NCBI RefSeq assembly: GCF_000287055.2
Contig: NZ_AJYQ02000018.1
Span: 1-64,000 of the forward strand
Length of the DNA: 64,000 nucleotides
Source: Vibrio genomosp. F10 str. ZF-129
GTDB lineage: Bacteria > Pseudomonadota > Gammaproteobacteria > Enterobacterales > Vibrionaceae
Direction of reading: 5' to 3'
Under the pieces are notes generated by a model that saw only the letters and a program-made list of their open reading frames with translations, did no database searches and was not told the origin of the DNA. Positions 1 to 9,852 of this stretch are shown piece by piece; positions within the stretch are counted from its first letter, which is position 1, and each line of letters starts with the position of its first letter. The position numbers and the translations under genes were made by a program.

Positions 1-30
1 GAGCTTAGAGCTTAGAGCTTAGAGCTTAGA
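1..30. repeat. GAGCTTA tandem repeat at a gene 3' end
   Basis: Four exact head-to-tail copies of the 7-mer GAGCTTA, then GA. The last copy contains the TTA that is the TAA stop (26-28, minus strand) of the adjacent chemoreceptor gene. The array may extend left of the window. Confidence 0.9.
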
Positions 31-1657
31 CTTCAAACTCAGCAACCAGGCTATCCAACTTCTGGCATTGTTCCGATAAGCTCATGCAGGCATTATCTGC
101 GCTGTTGACCATCTCAACCATTTGGTAGCTATTATCAGCGATGCGCTGAACGTTCTCATTGACTTCATTACTGACATTAGATTGCTGGCTCGCAGCCGAC
201 GCAATTTGTGTGTTCATTTCGTTCATTTGTGCAATGGAATGACGAATTTTATCCAATGATTCCGCAGCGGATCCTGCTGTATCGATAGTGGCGTTACTGC
301 TTTCCTTACTTGCTTCCATCACATTTACGGCTTGCTTTGCCCCTTCTTGCAGTTTTTCAATCATGGATTGAATTTCACCGGTACTTTCTTGTGTTCTGCT
401 CGCCAGTGAACGAACTTCATCAGCAACGACCGCAAATCCTCTTCCTTGCTCACCAGCTCGTGCTGCTTCAATCGCGGCATTGAGAGCCAGTAAATTGGTT
501 TGATCAGCAATGCCACGAATAACATCGAGTATTGATACGATGTTGCCTACGTCGGTATCTAATGTATGAATCACTTGGCTAGCATTGTCTATTTCAGTAG
601 AGAGGCTTTTCATTGATTCGACCGTTTGGCCCAAAATAGCACTGGTTTGGTCTGCTTCATTATTTGCACTGCTACTTGCTTGAGCGGCATCATTGGCATT
701 GTCACTCACTGTGGAACTGGTCACTTGCATCTCATGTACTGCAGTGGCCACAAGCTCACTTTCTTGTTGTTGATTGGAGCTAAATAGAGCAATGCTTTGA
801 GTGAGGGACTTAATGTTTTCCATATCTGCACGAACTGCATTTGAAGAGATAATGACTTCTTCAACCGTCACATGAATCTTCCCGACAAATTGATTGAACG
901 AGTTTGCGACGCGGCCTAGTTCGTCTTGGCTGGTTACTTCCAGGCGCTTCGATAAGTCACCATCGCCCTGTGCAATCTCGGCCATCGCTTTTTCAATACT
1001 TCTAAGCGGGGTAATGACGAATCGTTTGATCATCCAAAAAGCGATAGCGCCCGCGATAAGTGCGATAACTAGGCCAGTCTCTACGGTCAGTTTTGCAGAT
1101 GTGATCGAGCTTTTCACATCGTCGCGAAGTATGTTCTGTTTTTCTTCTATTTGATTACTGATCGCCTTAAGGCTACTTCGCATCGCTTTAAATTCTGCGT
1201 TAATCTTGTCTTCATTGTTAGACAGGTAATCAGAAGCGTTATCTGGCTGATTGATCATTGGCTCGTATAACTTTATCCAACGTTCCGTAGCAGTAATTAA
1301 TTCCTTGAGGTCGGATTCTCCACCTTTTGGTAAAAAGCCAATATCAAAAAGGTTCTGTACCTTTCTCATCCTCGGCACAGCCTTATAGGCATTATCTTTA
1401 AACTCCGCGATATGGTACTGAACTTCGCTGCTCGATTGACTTCGCGCAATCCCTTGGGCCGCCACTGTTACCTGATACAAATCTCGATATGCATTTTCTA
1501 AACTGCCCATTGCAGGTTGAACGTTTTGGTTTAATAGGGTGTTGAGGTCTTCTTGCTTATTTGCCTGAATAACAGAGAGAAGAGTAGAAGCAATAAAAAC
1601 AACCAATATCGTGAATAATGGAATGCTAATTTTCTGGGAAATGGATAAACGATTCAT
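26..1657 (-). CDS. Methyl-accepting chemotaxis protein
   Basis: 543-residue transmembrane chemoreceptor that would pass a periplasmic signal to CheA/CheW. Seen: a first membrane segment at about residues 8-30, a periplasmic helical sensor domain of about 160 residues, a second membrane segment at about 192-213, then a HAMP linker (starting [10 protein letters not shown]) and a long helical signalling domain. The hairpin tip is the highly conserved stretch with [19 protein letters not shown] near residues 380-400. The ligand cannot be told from sequence. Start is the ATG at 1657, just after a weak GGAA. The stop lies inside the 7-bp repeat array at the window edge. Divergent from kbl. Stands alone, with no che genes nearby. 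Confidence 0.95.
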   Translation of the reverse strand: MNRLSISQKISIPLFTILVVFIASTLLSVIQANKQEDLNTLLNQNVQPAMGSLENAYRDLYQVTVAAQGIARSQSSSEVQYHIAEFKDNAYKAVPRMRKVQNLFDIGFLPKGGESDLKELITATERWIKLYEPMINQPDNASDYLSNNEDKINAEFKAMRSSLKAISNQIEEKQNILRDDVKSSITSAKLTVETGLVIALIAGAIAFWMIKRFVITPLRSIEKAMAEIAQGDGDLSKRLEVTSQDELGRVANSFNQFVGKIHVTVEEVIISSNAVRADMENIKSLTQSIALFSSNQQQESELVATAVHEMQVTSSTVSDNANDAAQASSSANNEADQTSAILGQTVESMKSLSTEIDNASQVIHTLDTDVGNIVSILDVIRGIADQTNLLALNAAIEAARAGEQGRGFAVVADEVRSLASRTQESTGEIQSMIEKLQEGAKQAVNVMEASKESSNATIDTAGSAAESLDKIRHSIAQMNEMNTQIASAASQQSNVSNEVNENVQRIADNSYQMVEMVNSADNACMSLSEQCQKLDSLVAEFEV

Positions 1658-1825
1658 GAGGTTATTCCGTAAGTATGATGAATGTGATGCATATGAGTAA
1701 GTATGGCACGCTATTTAGGTAAATTATAGATAATGAGATCAATATTCACCAATTAAGAGTATTGATTTTCATAGAAATTTTCTATCGAAAAGATTAATGA
1801 TTGTAAGTTATGAAGTTTGTTCCAA

Positions 1826-1864
1826 CTTTCAACACCAGCTTTCAACACCATTTTTTAACACTAT
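1826..1864. repeat. 13-bp degenerate tandem repeat, 3 units
   Basis: CTTTCAACACCAG (1826-1838), CTTTCAACACCAT (1839-1851) and the diverged TTTTTAACACTAT (1852-1864) follow each other exactly in the MCP-kbl intergenic region. It belongs with the other short-period arrays of this window. Confidence 0.75.
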
Positions 1865-1944
1865 ATGTGCCTGTAGTTCACGAATGCTATTCCATGTTGC
1901 GGGATAATGGTCGAGATAGAGTTGGTTTACACTATGACGAGCTA

Positions 1945-1969
1945 GTTTGACATGGCCAATATGTCAAAC
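1945..1969. promoter_or_regulatory. Candidate operator upstream of kbl-tdh
   Basis: A perfect 9-bp inverted repeat: GTTTGACAT (1945-1953) and ATGTCAAAC (1961-1969) with a 7-bp centre. It includes a TTGACA (1947-1952) and lies 57 bp before the kbl start. A TACAAT at 1973-1978 is 20 bp from that TTGACA, longer than ideal. The position suits a repressor or activator site. The regulator is unknown; the arms do not resemble the Fur, PurR or CRP consensus. The rest of the 369-bp gap (1658-2026) shows only the 13-bp repeat. Confidence 0.5.
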
Positions 1970-2026
1970 CCCTACAATAAACAACTATGCTTGTTTAACT
2001 ATAAGAACGAGTAAGGAATAGTGCTG

Positions 2027-3223
2027 ATGTCATCGTCATTTTATCAACAAATCCAAAATCAAATTAACGAAGTGAAAGAAGAAGGACTGTATAAGTCTGA
2101 GCGTGTGATTACTTCGGCTCAAAAGGCTTCTGTTTCTATTTCTACTGGGGAAGAGGTTCTTAACTTCTGCGCCAATAATTACTTGGGTCTGGCTAATCAT
2201 CCTGCATTAATCGACGCGGCAAAGTCGGGTATGGATGAACATGGCTTTGGCATGGCATCGGTTCGATTTATTTGTGGCACTCAAGATTCACACAAAGAGC
2301 TAGAGCAAAAACTATCTACGTTCCTAGGTAAAGAAGACACGATTCTTTATACCTCTTGCTTTGACGCGAATACGGGTTTATTTGAAACAATTTTAGGTAA
2401 AGAAGATGCGATCATTTCAGATGCATTGAACCATGCGTCAATTATTGATGGCGTGCGTCTTTGTAAAGCAATGCGCTTTCGCTACGCAAATAACGATATG
2501 GAGCAACTAGAGCAGCGCTTAATCGAAGCGAAAGAAGCGGGTGCTCGTCATACATTGATCGTCACTGATGGTGTTTTTTCAATGGACGGCGTAGTGGCTA
2601 ACCTTCCTGCTATCTGTGACCTTGCAGACAAGTACGATGCACTAGTAATGGTTGATGACTCTCACGCAGTGGGCTTCATGGGCCAAAATGGTGCAGGAAC
2701 TCATGAGCATCATGACGTCATCGATCGCATTGATTTCATTACCGGAACACTCGGCAAAGCCATGGGTGGCGCTTCAGGCGGTTACACTTCTGGTAAGAAA
2801 GAAGTGATCGACTGGCTACGTCAGCGTTCTCGTCCATACCTATTTTCAAATTCAGTTGCGCCTGCGATTGTTTCAGCTTCTATCCGTGTCATTGATCTTC
2901 TTAAAGAGTCTGGCGACTTACGTACTAAGCTGTGGGAAAACGCAGCACATTTCCGTACTCGTATGGAAGCGGCTGGCTTTACGATGGGCGGTGCTGATCA
3001 CGCGATCATCCCCATTATGCTGGGTGATGCAAAAGTCGCGGCTGAGTTCGCTGAGCGAGCGCTAGAGAAGGGCATCTATGTGGTCGCGTTCTCATTCCCG
3101 GTTGTTCCTAAAGGACAAGCACGTATTCGTACCCAAATGTCAGCAGCGCACAGCCGCGAGCAACTCGATACGGCCATTGATGCCTTTATCCAAGTCGGTA
3201 AAGACATGGGGATCATCGCTTAA
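2027..3223 (+). CDS. kbl: Glycine C-acetyltransferase (2-amino-3-ketobutyrate CoA ligase)
   Basis: 398-residue PLP enzyme of the alpha-oxoamine synthase family. It cleaves 2-amino-3-oxobutyrate with CoA to glycine and acetyl-CoA, the second step of threonine breakdown. The PLP lysine is in GTLGKAMGG (near residue 244), with the upstream VDDSHAVGF aspartate/histidine motif and the [10 protein letters not shown] stretch. Length matches the family. ATG 2027 is preferred over the in-frame GTG at 2021 because AAGGA at 2013-2017 is 9 nt from the ATG but only 3 nt from the GTG. tdh follows after 19 nt, so the two form one operon. The inverted repeat at 1945-1969 is the likely control site. Confidence 0.97.
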   Translation: MSSSFYQQIQNQINEVKEEGLYKSERVITSAQKASVSISTGEEVLNFCANNYLGLANHPALIDAAKSGMDEHGFGMASVRFICGTQDSHKELEQKLSTFLGKEDTILYTSCFDANTGLFETILGKEDAIISDALNHASIIDGVRLCKAMRFRYANNDMEQLEQRLIEAKEAGARHTLIVTDGVFSMDGVVANLPAICDLADKYDALVMVDDSHAVGFMGQNGAGTHEHHDVIDRIDFITGTLGKAMGGASGGYTSGKKEVIDWLRQRSRPYLFSNSVAPAIVSASIRVIDLLKESGDLRTKLWENAAHFRTRMEAAGFTMGGADHAIIPIMLGDAKVAAEFAERALEKGIYVVAFSFPVVPKGQARIRTQMSAAHSREQLDTAIDAFIQVGKDMGIIA

Positions 3224-3242
3224 TCAGGCGAGAGGAATAATT

Positions 3243-4274
3243 ATGAAAATCAAAGCACTATCGAAACTAAAACCTGAAGAAGGCATTTGGATGACCGAGG
3301 TTGAAAAACCTGAAATGGGTCATAATGATCTTCTTATTCGTATTAAGAAAACCGCAATTTGTGGTACTGACGTACATATCTACAACTGGGATGAGTGGTC
3401 ACAAAACACAATCCCAGTACCTATGGTAGTAGGTCACGAATACGTGGGTGAAGTTGTTGGCATTGGCCAAGAAGTTCGTGGTTTTGAAATCGGCGACCGT
3501 GTATCTGGCGAAGGTCACATCACATGTGGTCACTGTCGTAACTGTCGTGGCGGCCGTACTCACCTTTGTCGTAACACAACAGGTGTTGGTGTTAACCGCA
3601 CTGGTGCGTTCTCTGAGTTCCTTGTGATTCCTGCGTTCAACGCATTTAAGATCCCTGCAGAAATCTCTGACGATCTAGCTTCAATCTTTGACCCGTTTGG
3701 TAACGCAGTACACACAGCACTTTCTTTCGACCTAGTTGGCGAAGACGTGCTAATTACTGGTGCTGGCCCAATCGGTATCATGGCTGCAGCAGTAGCAAAA
3801 CACGTTGGGGCTCGCCACGTGGTCATTACCGATGTAAACGAATACCGCCTAGATCTGGCTAAGAAAATGGGCGTAACTCGCGCTGTTAACGTGATGGAAG
3901 ATAAGCTAGAAGACGTGATGGCTGATCTCGGGATGACTGAGGGCTTCGATGTTGGTTTAGAAATGTCGGGCAACCCATCAGCGTTCAACAGCATGCTGAC
4001 TAACATGAACCACGGCGGCAAGATCTCTCTACTAGGTATTCCACCATCCGACATGGCAGTAGACTGGAATCAGGTTATTTTTAAAGGCCTGGTGATCAAA
4101 GGTATATACGGCCGTGAGATGTTCGAAACTTGGTACAAAATGGCATCTTTGATTCAGTCAGGCTTAGACCTGTCTCCAATCATCACGCACCACTATAAAG
4201 TGGACGATTTCCAGAAAGGCTTCGACATGATGCGCTCTGGAATGTCTGGTAAGGTCATCCTAGATTGGGAATAG
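3243..4274 (+). CDS. tdh: L-threonine 3-dehydrogenase
   Basis: 343-residue zinc-dependent medium-chain dehydrogenase. It oxidises L-threonine with NAD+ to 2-amino-3-oxobutyrate, the substrate of the kbl product just upstream. Seen: catalytic-zinc region [11 protein letters not shown] and GHEYVG, the four structural-zinc cysteines in the [17 protein letters not shown] stretch, and the Rossmann motif [15 protein letters not shown]. Start ATG 3243 follows AGAGG; a longer in-frame reading starting at 3078 would overlap kbl and lacks family similarity. Second gene of the kbl-tdh operon, ended by a clear terminator. Confidence 0.97.
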   Translation: MKIKALSKLKPEEGIWMTEVEKPEMGHNDLLIRIKKTAICGTDVHIYNWDEWSQNTIPVPMVVGHEYVGEVVGIGQEVRGFEIGDRVSGEGHITCGHCRNCRGGRTHLCRNTTGVGVNRTGAFSEFLVIPAFNAFKIPAEISDDLASIFDPFGNAVHTALSFDLVGEDVLITGAGPIGIMAAAVAKHVGARHVVITDVNEYRLDLAKKMGVTRAVNVMEDKLEDVMADLGMTEGFDVGLEMSGNPSAFNSMLTNMNHGGKISLLGIPPSDMAVDWNQVIFKGLVIKGIYGREMFETWYKMASLIQSGLDLSPIITHHYKVDDFQKGFDMMRSGMSGKVILDWE

Positions 4275-4307
4275 CCTTGGTTAAGTCAGTCTAGGCAGTA
4301 AGGGAAA

Positions 4308-4333
4308 AGTCGAGCACTATGCTCGGCTTTTTT
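4308..4333 (+). terminator. Rho-independent terminator of kbl-tdh
   Basis: Stem CGAGCA (4311-4316) / TGCTCG (4320-4325) with a 3-nt loop, extended by AAG/CTT pairs and followed by a run of T. It lies 34 bp after the tdh stop. Confidence 0.9.
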
Positions 4334-4441
4334 GTTCGAATTCACCATTTTTCTTTTTGATGGCTAGAATCAGTGTGTAATGAGTCCGTAACTCATTTAA
4401 TATGCGTTACAGCGTTTGTCTCTACAATTAAGGAGTAGAGG

Positions 4442-5296
4442 GTGGAAAAGGTTTACCTCGTTATTAATTTTTTACTGGGTCACAAAGGCCTAACTAGTGC
4501 TCTGATCTTGCTGTTGATTATCATGATTCGTCGCCTAATTTTGTCAGGTATTCGCGGCGATGACTTGTTCCTTTCAGAAGAACAGCGTAATTGGATGTCA
4601 CGGACAAAAAATGGGGCCTTTGCGGCCTTTGTTATTTTAATATTCATGCTATGGCAATCTGAAATCGCGGAGTTTGCCTTATCGGTAACGGCGATTGCTG
4701 TGGCTATTGTGGTTGCTTCAAAAGAGATTATTCTTTGTTTTACCGGGTCAATTCAGCGTGCCAGTTCACGGTCGTTTCGTATTGGTGACTGGATAGAAGT
4801 TGGAAAAATAAGTGGTGAGGTAATTGAGCACAACTTAATGGCTACTGTTATCCAAGAGATTGATTTGCACCATGGTCAATATCACTACACAGGTAAAACC
4901 GCCACCTTGCCCAATAGCATGTTCTTTACGTTCCCAGTGAAGAACCTTAACTTTATGAAACGATATGTATACCACAGCTTTTCCATCGTCGTGCAAGACT
5001 TTGTTAACTTATATCCGATGATTGAAGGGCTTACGGAAAAGGTCGACGAGCATTGTTTAGATTTTATTGAAGTTGCGCGCCGATATAATATCGTGATTGA
5101 AAAACGAGCGGGCGTTGACTTACCGGGTCCGGAGCCACATATTCATATTAGTAGTATGCCAACTGGTGAGCAGTCTGTTCATTATATGATCTTTTGTCCA
5201 ACTGAACGTGCTTCACATTTAGAGCAACTAATTCGAGAAGATTTTATGAAAGAATATCACCAGCGTTTTGAAATAAACACAGGTGATCCAGCTTAA
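4442..5296 (+). CDS. MscS-family mechanosensitive channel-like protein
   Basis: 284-residue membrane protein. Three hydrophobic segments at about residues 5-25, 57-74 and 78-100 precede a soluble domain. The third segment followed by a beta-rich region with RIGDWIEV matches the pore helix and start of the beta domain in small-conductance mechanosensitive channels (MscS). That family releases solutes on hypo-osmotic shock in the inner membrane. Start is GTG 4442 with AAGGAG 6 nt upstream. It is the only gene between the kbl-tdh terminator and the convergent hydrolase gene 11 bp away. The C-terminal half is less conserved-looking, so the exact subfamily is uncertain. Confidence 0.8.
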   Translation: MEKVYLVINFLLGHKGLTSALILLLIIMIRRLILSGIRGDDLFLSEEQRNWMSRTKNGAFAAFVILIFMLWQSEIAEFALSVTAIAVAIVVASKEIILCFTGSIQRASSRSFRIGDWIEVGKISGEVIEHNLMATVIQEIDLHHGQYHYTGKTATLPNSMFFTFPVKNLNFMKRYVYHSFSIVVQDFVNLYPMIEGLTEKVDEHCLDFIEVARRYNIVIEKRAGVDLPGPEPHIHISSMPTGEQSVHYMIFCPTERASHLEQLIREDFMKEYHQRFEINTGDPA

Positions 5297-5307
5297 TCGC
5301 TGTCTAT

Positions 5308-5934
5308 TTATTTTCTACTGGTCTTGTTAAAAGCATTGAACTGAATGAAGTGATCTATCTGATTCGGTATGACATTGCTGTAAAGCAAGCTAGTGTGGTT
5401 ACTGTTGATGGTAACGTGATCCGTCAAACCGTTGATTTTTGTTTCCTCAACGGTGACGGTTCCATCCGACAACTTTTCACTCCCCAAAAGTATTGGCCTT
5501 AAACCTATTGATTGAGTTCCCGCGATACACCCTAGTTTTTGCGGGAAATCCCAAGTATCGTTATGTTTCTCCAGCCCATGCTTAGTCGAATTCCCTAAAA
5601 TCGCGCCTAGACCTAATTCTGAAATTTTTTCAGCAATCGAAGCCCCTTGAATAGGCGAACCAATCGCGATGACGTGTGAAACTCGAACGTTAGATGGTTT
5701 TCGGCTTGTCAGGTAATGTTTGATCATCAACCCGCCAAGGCTATGGCCTACCAGTATATTGGTTTCGAAAGGGTCAAGAAGCGCATCAATCTGTTTGAAA
5801 ACGTTTTCTGCGTTTATGTTAAGCGAATTGTAGCTAAGTACATCCGTGTGGTAGCCCAGCTTATCTAGGCGCTGACTTAATGGAAGCAGGGCAATACCAT
5901 GCATGTAAAGGCCGTGCAGAAAGACTATTTTCAT
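5308..5934 (-). CDS. Alpha/beta-hydrolase (lipase/esterase-like)
   Basis: 208-residue alpha/beta-hydrolase. The nucleophile elbow is GHSLGG in ILVGHSLGGLMIKHYL, the oxyanion-side HGL(Y)MHG motif is at the N terminus, and a C-terminal GLTDHVTINSNHTSLL supplies a likely catalytic histidine. The fold resembles PGAP1-like and triacylglycerol lipase/acyl hydrolases; substrate unknown. No signal peptide on the preferred start, so probably cytoplasmic. ATG 5934 is chosen because AGGAG lies 7-8 nt before it. A longer reading to 6033 adds a basic segment with no ribosome-binding site. Convergent with the MscS-like gene. Confidence 0.8.
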   Translation of the reverse strand: MKIVFLHGLYMHGIALLPLSQRLDKLGYHTDVLSYNSLNINAENVFKQIDALLDPFETNILVGHSLGGLMIKHYLTSRKPSNVRVSHVIAIGSPIQGASIAEKISELGLGAILGNSTKHGLEKHNDTWDFPQKLGCIAGTQSIGLRPILLGSEKLSDGTVTVEETKINGLTDHVTINSNHTSLLYSNVIPNQIDHFIQFNAFNKTSRK

Positions 5935-6073
5935 TGATCCACTCCTGCTAATTGTTGACATGAGATTAGAGCTTTTAGCCAACCTAACAAAAATTGAATG
6001 GAAATGGGGAGTTATTTTTAATGAACTTCTCAAATAGTGTTGTGAATCAATTCGATATTGAGCCGTTACGGGG

Positions 6074-6103
6074 AGTCATTTTATAAACAGTCATTTCACA
6101 AAT
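6074..6103. repeat. 15-bp tandem duplication
   Basis: AGTCATTTTATAAAC (6074-6088) followed directly by AGTCATTTCACAAAT (6089-6103). Two units of a degenerate 15-bp repeat between the hydrolase and GNAT genes. Confidence 0.7.
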
Positions 6104-6205
6104 AGCGCCATGACAAACACCTAGATTACAAAACATATGTTACATTCACTACACCAATGGAAGGCGCAGTAAACTATTGAAAAACAAAGCCCCAAAGGAG
6201 AAGTG

Positions 6206-6748
6206 GTGTTTAAGCTAGAGACAGAACATGTATTGCTACGTGATATGAAAAAAAGTGATGAAGCCGCCTTTATCGCTATTTCTCAAGACCCTAAGTATCA
6301 ACGCTTTTACGATGAGTCAGATTGCGGTCCTGAAAAATACCGCCAGCTAACAGCGCTGTTCATCGAGCAAGCGGCAGAGAATCCACGTCGGTCGTTTCAA
6401 TTGGCGATAGAGCACAAAGAGAGTGGTCTGTTTATTGGGACAGTGTGCCTGCGTTTGGAGCCAGACAATCAAGCATCTTTTGGTTGCGGGCTGAGTAGAG
6501 AATATCAAGGTCGAGGGCTGATCAAGGAAGCGGCCGTCGCCCTCGCAAGTTATGGCTTTTCTGAGCTGGGTGTCCACAGGATCTATGCAGAAACCATCAG
6601 TAAAAACAGAGCAGCTATCCATTTATGTCAGTCGCTTGGCATGAAGCAAGAAGCCTGTTTTCGTGAGCATCGTTTCTTTAAAAAGCAATGGTGGGATACG
6701 GTTGTACTAGCCGTTCTGAGCCATGAATGGCAAGTGAAGAGTGAGTAA
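6206..6748 (+). CDS. GNAT family N-acetyltransferase
   Basis: 180-residue GNAT acetyltransferase of the RimJ/RimL-like type, transferring acetyl from acetyl-CoA to an amine. Seen: the opening strand LETEHVLLRDMKKSDE, the acetyl-CoA loop in SREYQGRGLIKEAAVALASYGF (Q/RxxGxG/A form) and the typical HRIYAETISKNRAAIHLCQSLGM helix. The target (protein N terminus, peptide or small molecule) is not evident. GTG 6206 is preferred to GTG 6203 because AAAGGAG (6194-6200) is 5 nt from the former and only 2 nt from the latter. It is followed after 62 bp by the ASCH gene in the same direction. Confidence 0.88.
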   Translation: MFKLETEHVLLRDMKKSDEAAFIAISQDPKYQRFYDESDCGPEKYRQLTALFIEQAAENPRRSFQLAIEHKESGLFIGTVCLRLEPDNQASFGCGLSREYQGRGLIKEAAVALASYGFSELGVHRIYAETISKNRAAIHLCQSLGMKQEACFREHRFFKKQWWDTVVLAVLSHEWQVKSE

Positions 6749-6810
6749 TATCGTGGGTATGATGATGCTCTAACCATCGTTAACCGCTTACTGGATTATT
6801 AGGAATAGAA

Positions 6811-7278
6811 ATGAACGCAGTACAACAGGCTTATTTGGATCAATACCTATCAACGTTGACCCCAACCGAACAACTCAAATCATGCAAGGCTATTGCGGAA
6901 CACTATTGCGCCGATGAATACAATGCAAATGAATGTGCCCGTTTAATTAGCCTTGGAATAAAGCGCGCTTCCTGCAGCCTAAAAGCAGGGTATGAGGCTG
7001 AAAATGAGCCTTTACCAGAAGTCGGACTGTTAACGGTCGTGCTTAACTGGAAACAAGAGCCAGTTTGTATCGTAAAAATGACGGAAGTTTCGATATGCCC
7101 GTTTAATCAAGTGACTCGAGAATTCGCCGAGTCAGAAGGAGAAGGCGATGGTAGCTACGAATGCTGGCGTGCTGCGCATATTAATTTCTTCTCAAAATAT
7201 GCGCAAGAGGTGGGTGTCGAATTCAATGAAACCTCGAATTTAGTATTAGAGCGATTCGTTAAAGTTTACCCTGAGTAG
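6811..7278 (+). CDS. ASCH domain protein (YhfF-like)
   Basis: 155-residue small soluble protein with an ASCH fold, a PUA-like domain associated with RNA or modified-base binding. The segment ISLGIKRASCSLKAGYE, the core TVVLNWKQEPVCIVKMTEV and the later ESEGEGDGSYECWRAAH are typical of YhfF/ASCH proteins, as is the length. Some family members have nuclease or deaminase-like activities, so no precise reaction is claimed. Start ATG 6811 follows AGGAAT. Probably co-transcribed with the upstream GNAT gene. Confidence 0.8.
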   Translation: MNAVQQAYLDQYLSTLTPTEQLKSCKAIAEHYCADEYNANECARLISLGIKRASCSLKAGYEAENEPLPEVGLLTVVLNWKQEPVCIVKMTEVSICPFNQVTREFAESEGEGDGSYECWRAAHINFFSKYAQEVGVEFNETSNLVLERFVKVYPE

Positions 7279-7312
7279 TCTCTAAAACGGTCGATGACTC
7301 ACCAGAACTTAA

Positions 7313-8020
7313 CTACCAGGGTATTTCCTTGCCATCGAAGCTATAAAACTTGCCAGTATCTTCTGATGTCGTTGTTTCTATCATGCTAGCTAACTGAGCC
7401 GCGACGTATTGGGGAGTGAACAGCTTGTGTTCGGGCACGTTTTTTTGATAAGGCTTAGAAAGTGACGTGTCAGTGGTCCCTGGGTGGAAAGCAAACATAC
7501 AGCAGTTATGCTTTTTCCGTTGCCACTCGATACTAATGGTCTTAATCGCCATATTCAAAGCGGCTTTCGAGCACCGATAGCTAATCCATCCCCCCAGTTG
7601 ATTATCTTCAATGCTACCCACTCTGGCGGACAGAGAGACGAAATGGCTCAATGACTTTGATTTAAGGTGTTGGCCGAAGTATCGAGCTAATAACAGCGTT
7701 GAGACGGTGTTAATCGATAGATTCTGGTTAAAGAAATCCACATCAAAAGCATTGATGGTTTTTTCAGGTGAATGCTCTGGCCCGGTTAGCACACCAACCG
7801 CGTTGACCAAAACATCCAATTTTGGGATCGCATTCGCTAGCTCTTCTATATCACCTTCAGCCGTGACATCGACTTTATGCCAATTCAGGTTAGGGGCCGA
7901 AATATTAGGTTGAGCGTTGCGATAAGTCGCGTAGACAGTCTGGGTGTTATTGGAGGATAAAAAGTGCTCGATGAGCGCCAAACCAATACCACCGGAGCCG
8001 CCAATAATCAGTATGTTCAA
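7313..8020 (-). CDS. SDR family oxidoreductase (C-factor-like)
   Basis: 235-residue short-chain dehydrogenase/reductase. The nucleotide-binding motif GGSGGIG is at residues 7-13. A NAVGVLTG segment matches the NAG motif, and the catalytic Tyr-Lys pair is in SYRCSKAALNM (YxxxK). The CsgA/C-factor-like subgroup fits the length and the SSTDTSLS-type tail (HPGTTDTSLSKPY). NAD(P)H-dependent; substrate unknown. Cytoplasmic. Single minus-strand gene between the convergent ASCH gene and rluA-like gene. Start ATG 8020 follows GGAGATC at some distance and is the family start. Confidence 0.88.
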   Translation of the reverse strand: MNILIIGGSGGIGLALIEHFLSSNNTQTVYATYRNAQPNISAPNLNWHKVDVTAEGDIEELANAIPKLDVLVNAVGVLTGPEHSPEKTINAFDVDFFNQNLSINTVSTLLLARYFGQHLKSKSLSHFVSLSARVGSIEDNQLGGWISYRCSKAALNMAIKTISIEWQRKKHNCCMFAFHPGTTDTSLSKPYQKNVPEHKLFTPQYVAAQLASMIETTTSEDTGKFYSFDGKEIPW

Positions 8021-8124
8021 AGGTCAGATCTCCATAATGGTTAGGGCGTGTTGATCACTATAGTACATACAAAAAGGCAGTTTGAGTATCAAAGTGACGT
8101 GTCTTCCCATCATAGGGCGATTCA

Positions 8125-9852
8125 TTAAAAATCCGAGGGCGCTGTAAATTCGATAAGATCATGACTGACTGGGTGGCGCAGCTTCAGATACCCCGCATGC
8201 AAGTATAAGCGCTTATCTTTGAAACCGTATAAATCATCTCCGACAATCGGCGTATTAAGACCTGATGAATGGGCACAATGTACTCTAAGTTGGTGGGTTC
8301 GACCTGTTTTGGGGTACAAATCAACCTTGGTTCGGTGACCGATTGTTTCAATAACTTGATAGTCAGTTTGCGCGTTGCGGCCACTACGATGACACACCAT
8401 CTGTCTTGGCCTGTCCTCTATGTCTCCGCGCAAGGGAAGTGCGATTGTCCCACTTCCTTGGTTCAGGAGTCCTTCAAGCAGTGCAGTATAACGTTTCACT
8501 ACAGAGCGATTAATAAACTGTTGCTGAACGTGTTTGTTTGCCTCTGAGGTGAGCGCGAAAATGATCAACCCAGAGGTCGACATATCTAATCGATGAACAA
8601 CCAGTGGCCCAGTGGCGTTAGGGTAACGAACTTGCATACGTGCATGAACAGAGTCGCTAATATACTTTCCCGATACCGATAAGAACTCGGCTGGTTTATT
8701 CACCACGACGAGCACATCATCTTCGTAGATGATTTCAAGCTCTTTATTTAAAGAAGGGGTTTGTTTTAGGGGACTTTCATCGGTTTCAATCCCTTCGAGC
8801 ATGTGTTCCAAAATTTCAAAGCACTTACTTTGACATACGGGGTAGAGGTTTTTATGTTGGCGAATTTGATGGTAAGGCGATGCGCCCCACCAAAACTCTC
8901 CCAAAGCTAAAGGTGTCAATCCATATTGAAAAGCCGTTTGCAGTAATTTAGGCAGGTTTTCTTCACTCGAGCCCGCTATGGGGGCTTTTTGATCATTAGC
9001 TTCGTTTTTTTGGTTCGATCGGCCTAGATTGAACAGGTCATACGTGCTTTTTAACTCACCTTCACGATTTAAGAATCGACAGGATTTGTGCTTTTCATCT
9101 GCAATCCGCGCTATGACTTGTTGACGTTTTTGCTGTAGGTTTTTAATCTCGGTTTCGGTATCTTGAATAAGCGGAATTAGCTCATCAAGCAATTGATTCC
9201 ATTTATTTTTAATCAGTTTTAGTTCTTGTTTTTCTTTACTGCTTTGGCGACCTAATTCGTGAATGATCGCTTTCAATTGCTGTTCATCAAGATCGTTACC
9301 GAGGCGCAATTCGGCTTCTTTGCGCCGTTCTTTACGCTTAGCTTTATTCAATACTAAAGCGGTTTGACCGTCAGTAATTTCAGTCTCAGCGTGGGCTTTC
9401 ATGCTTGTATATCGTGCTTTTCTTTCTATAAATACCGGGTTGTCCGTTAGCGAGAGAATATGCGTATCCAGTGTGTTCTTTTTTTCAATCCATTGAGCTT
9501 GAGAATTCGTGTCAACACCAGGGTCATAAATAGGGTCAACGAAGAAATTTGGAATGTCACTTTCGTCAGGTAATTTAGAGCGCACACTAGATCCAGAAAA
9601 AGAGGATAAATACCCAAGTTCCCCTTGCTGGGTTTCGACCACTAAAACCGCAAACATTTTCCCTTGATCAGAAAAATCATGTTTCCATTCTTTCTGTGTT
9701 GCTAAATAGTGTTGCAATTCACTCATCGCAGTGACAGCAAGTGGATGAGGCGTATAGTAATAGGGAAACGTAAAGCGTTTTGGTCGTGGTAAGTGGTCTA
9801 TTGAACGTTTAAAAGACGATAGCTTGTTTGCCAATACTGGTTGCGGATTCAT
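8125..9852 (-). CDS. RluA-family pseudouridine synthase with long N-terminal extension
   Basis: 575 residues, about twice a minimal RluA. The C-terminal 200 residues hold the synthase core: VVNKPAEFLSVSG, the catalytic-aspartate motif VVHRLDMSTSGL, and YPKTGRTHQLRVH. It would isomerise uridine to pseudouridine in rRNA or tRNA. Residues 1-380 are an extension with a charged, coiled-coil-like stretch at about 165-265, known in a long subgroup common in gammaproteobacteria. The target uridine is not deducible. Start ATG 9852. It stands alone and no terminator is obvious. Confidence 0.9.
   Translation of the reverse strand: MNPQPVLANKLSSFKRSIDHLPRPKRFTFPYYYTPHPLAVTAMSELQHYLATQKEWKHDFSDQGKMFAVLVVETQQGELGYLSSFSGSSVRSKLPDESDIPNFFVDPIYDPGVDTNSQAQWIEKKNTLDTHILSLTDNPVFIERKARYTSMKAHAETEITDGQTALVLNKAKRKERRKEAELRLGNDLDEQQLKAIIHELGRQSSKEKQELKLIKNKWNQLLDELIPLIQDTETEIKNLQQKRQQVIARIADEKHKSCRFLNREGELKSTYDLFNLGRSNQKNEANDQKAPIAGSSEENLPKLLQTAFQYGLTPLALGEFWWGASPYHQIRQHKNLYPVCQSKCFEILEHMLEGIETDESPLKQTPSLNKELEIIYEDDVLVVVNKPAEFLSVSGKYISDSVHARMQVRYPNATGPLVVHRLDMSTSGLIIFALTSEANKHVQQQFINRSVVKRYTALLEGLLNQGSGTIALPLRGDIEDRPRQMVCHRSGRNAQTDYQVIETIGHRTKVDLYPKTGRTHQLRVHCAHSSGLNTPIVGDDLYGFKDKRLYLHAGYLKLRHPVSHDLIEFTAPSDF

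Noticed and set aside
3560..4054. 164-residue frame antisense to tdh
   Set aside because: Codon-structure shadow of a well-conserved gene.
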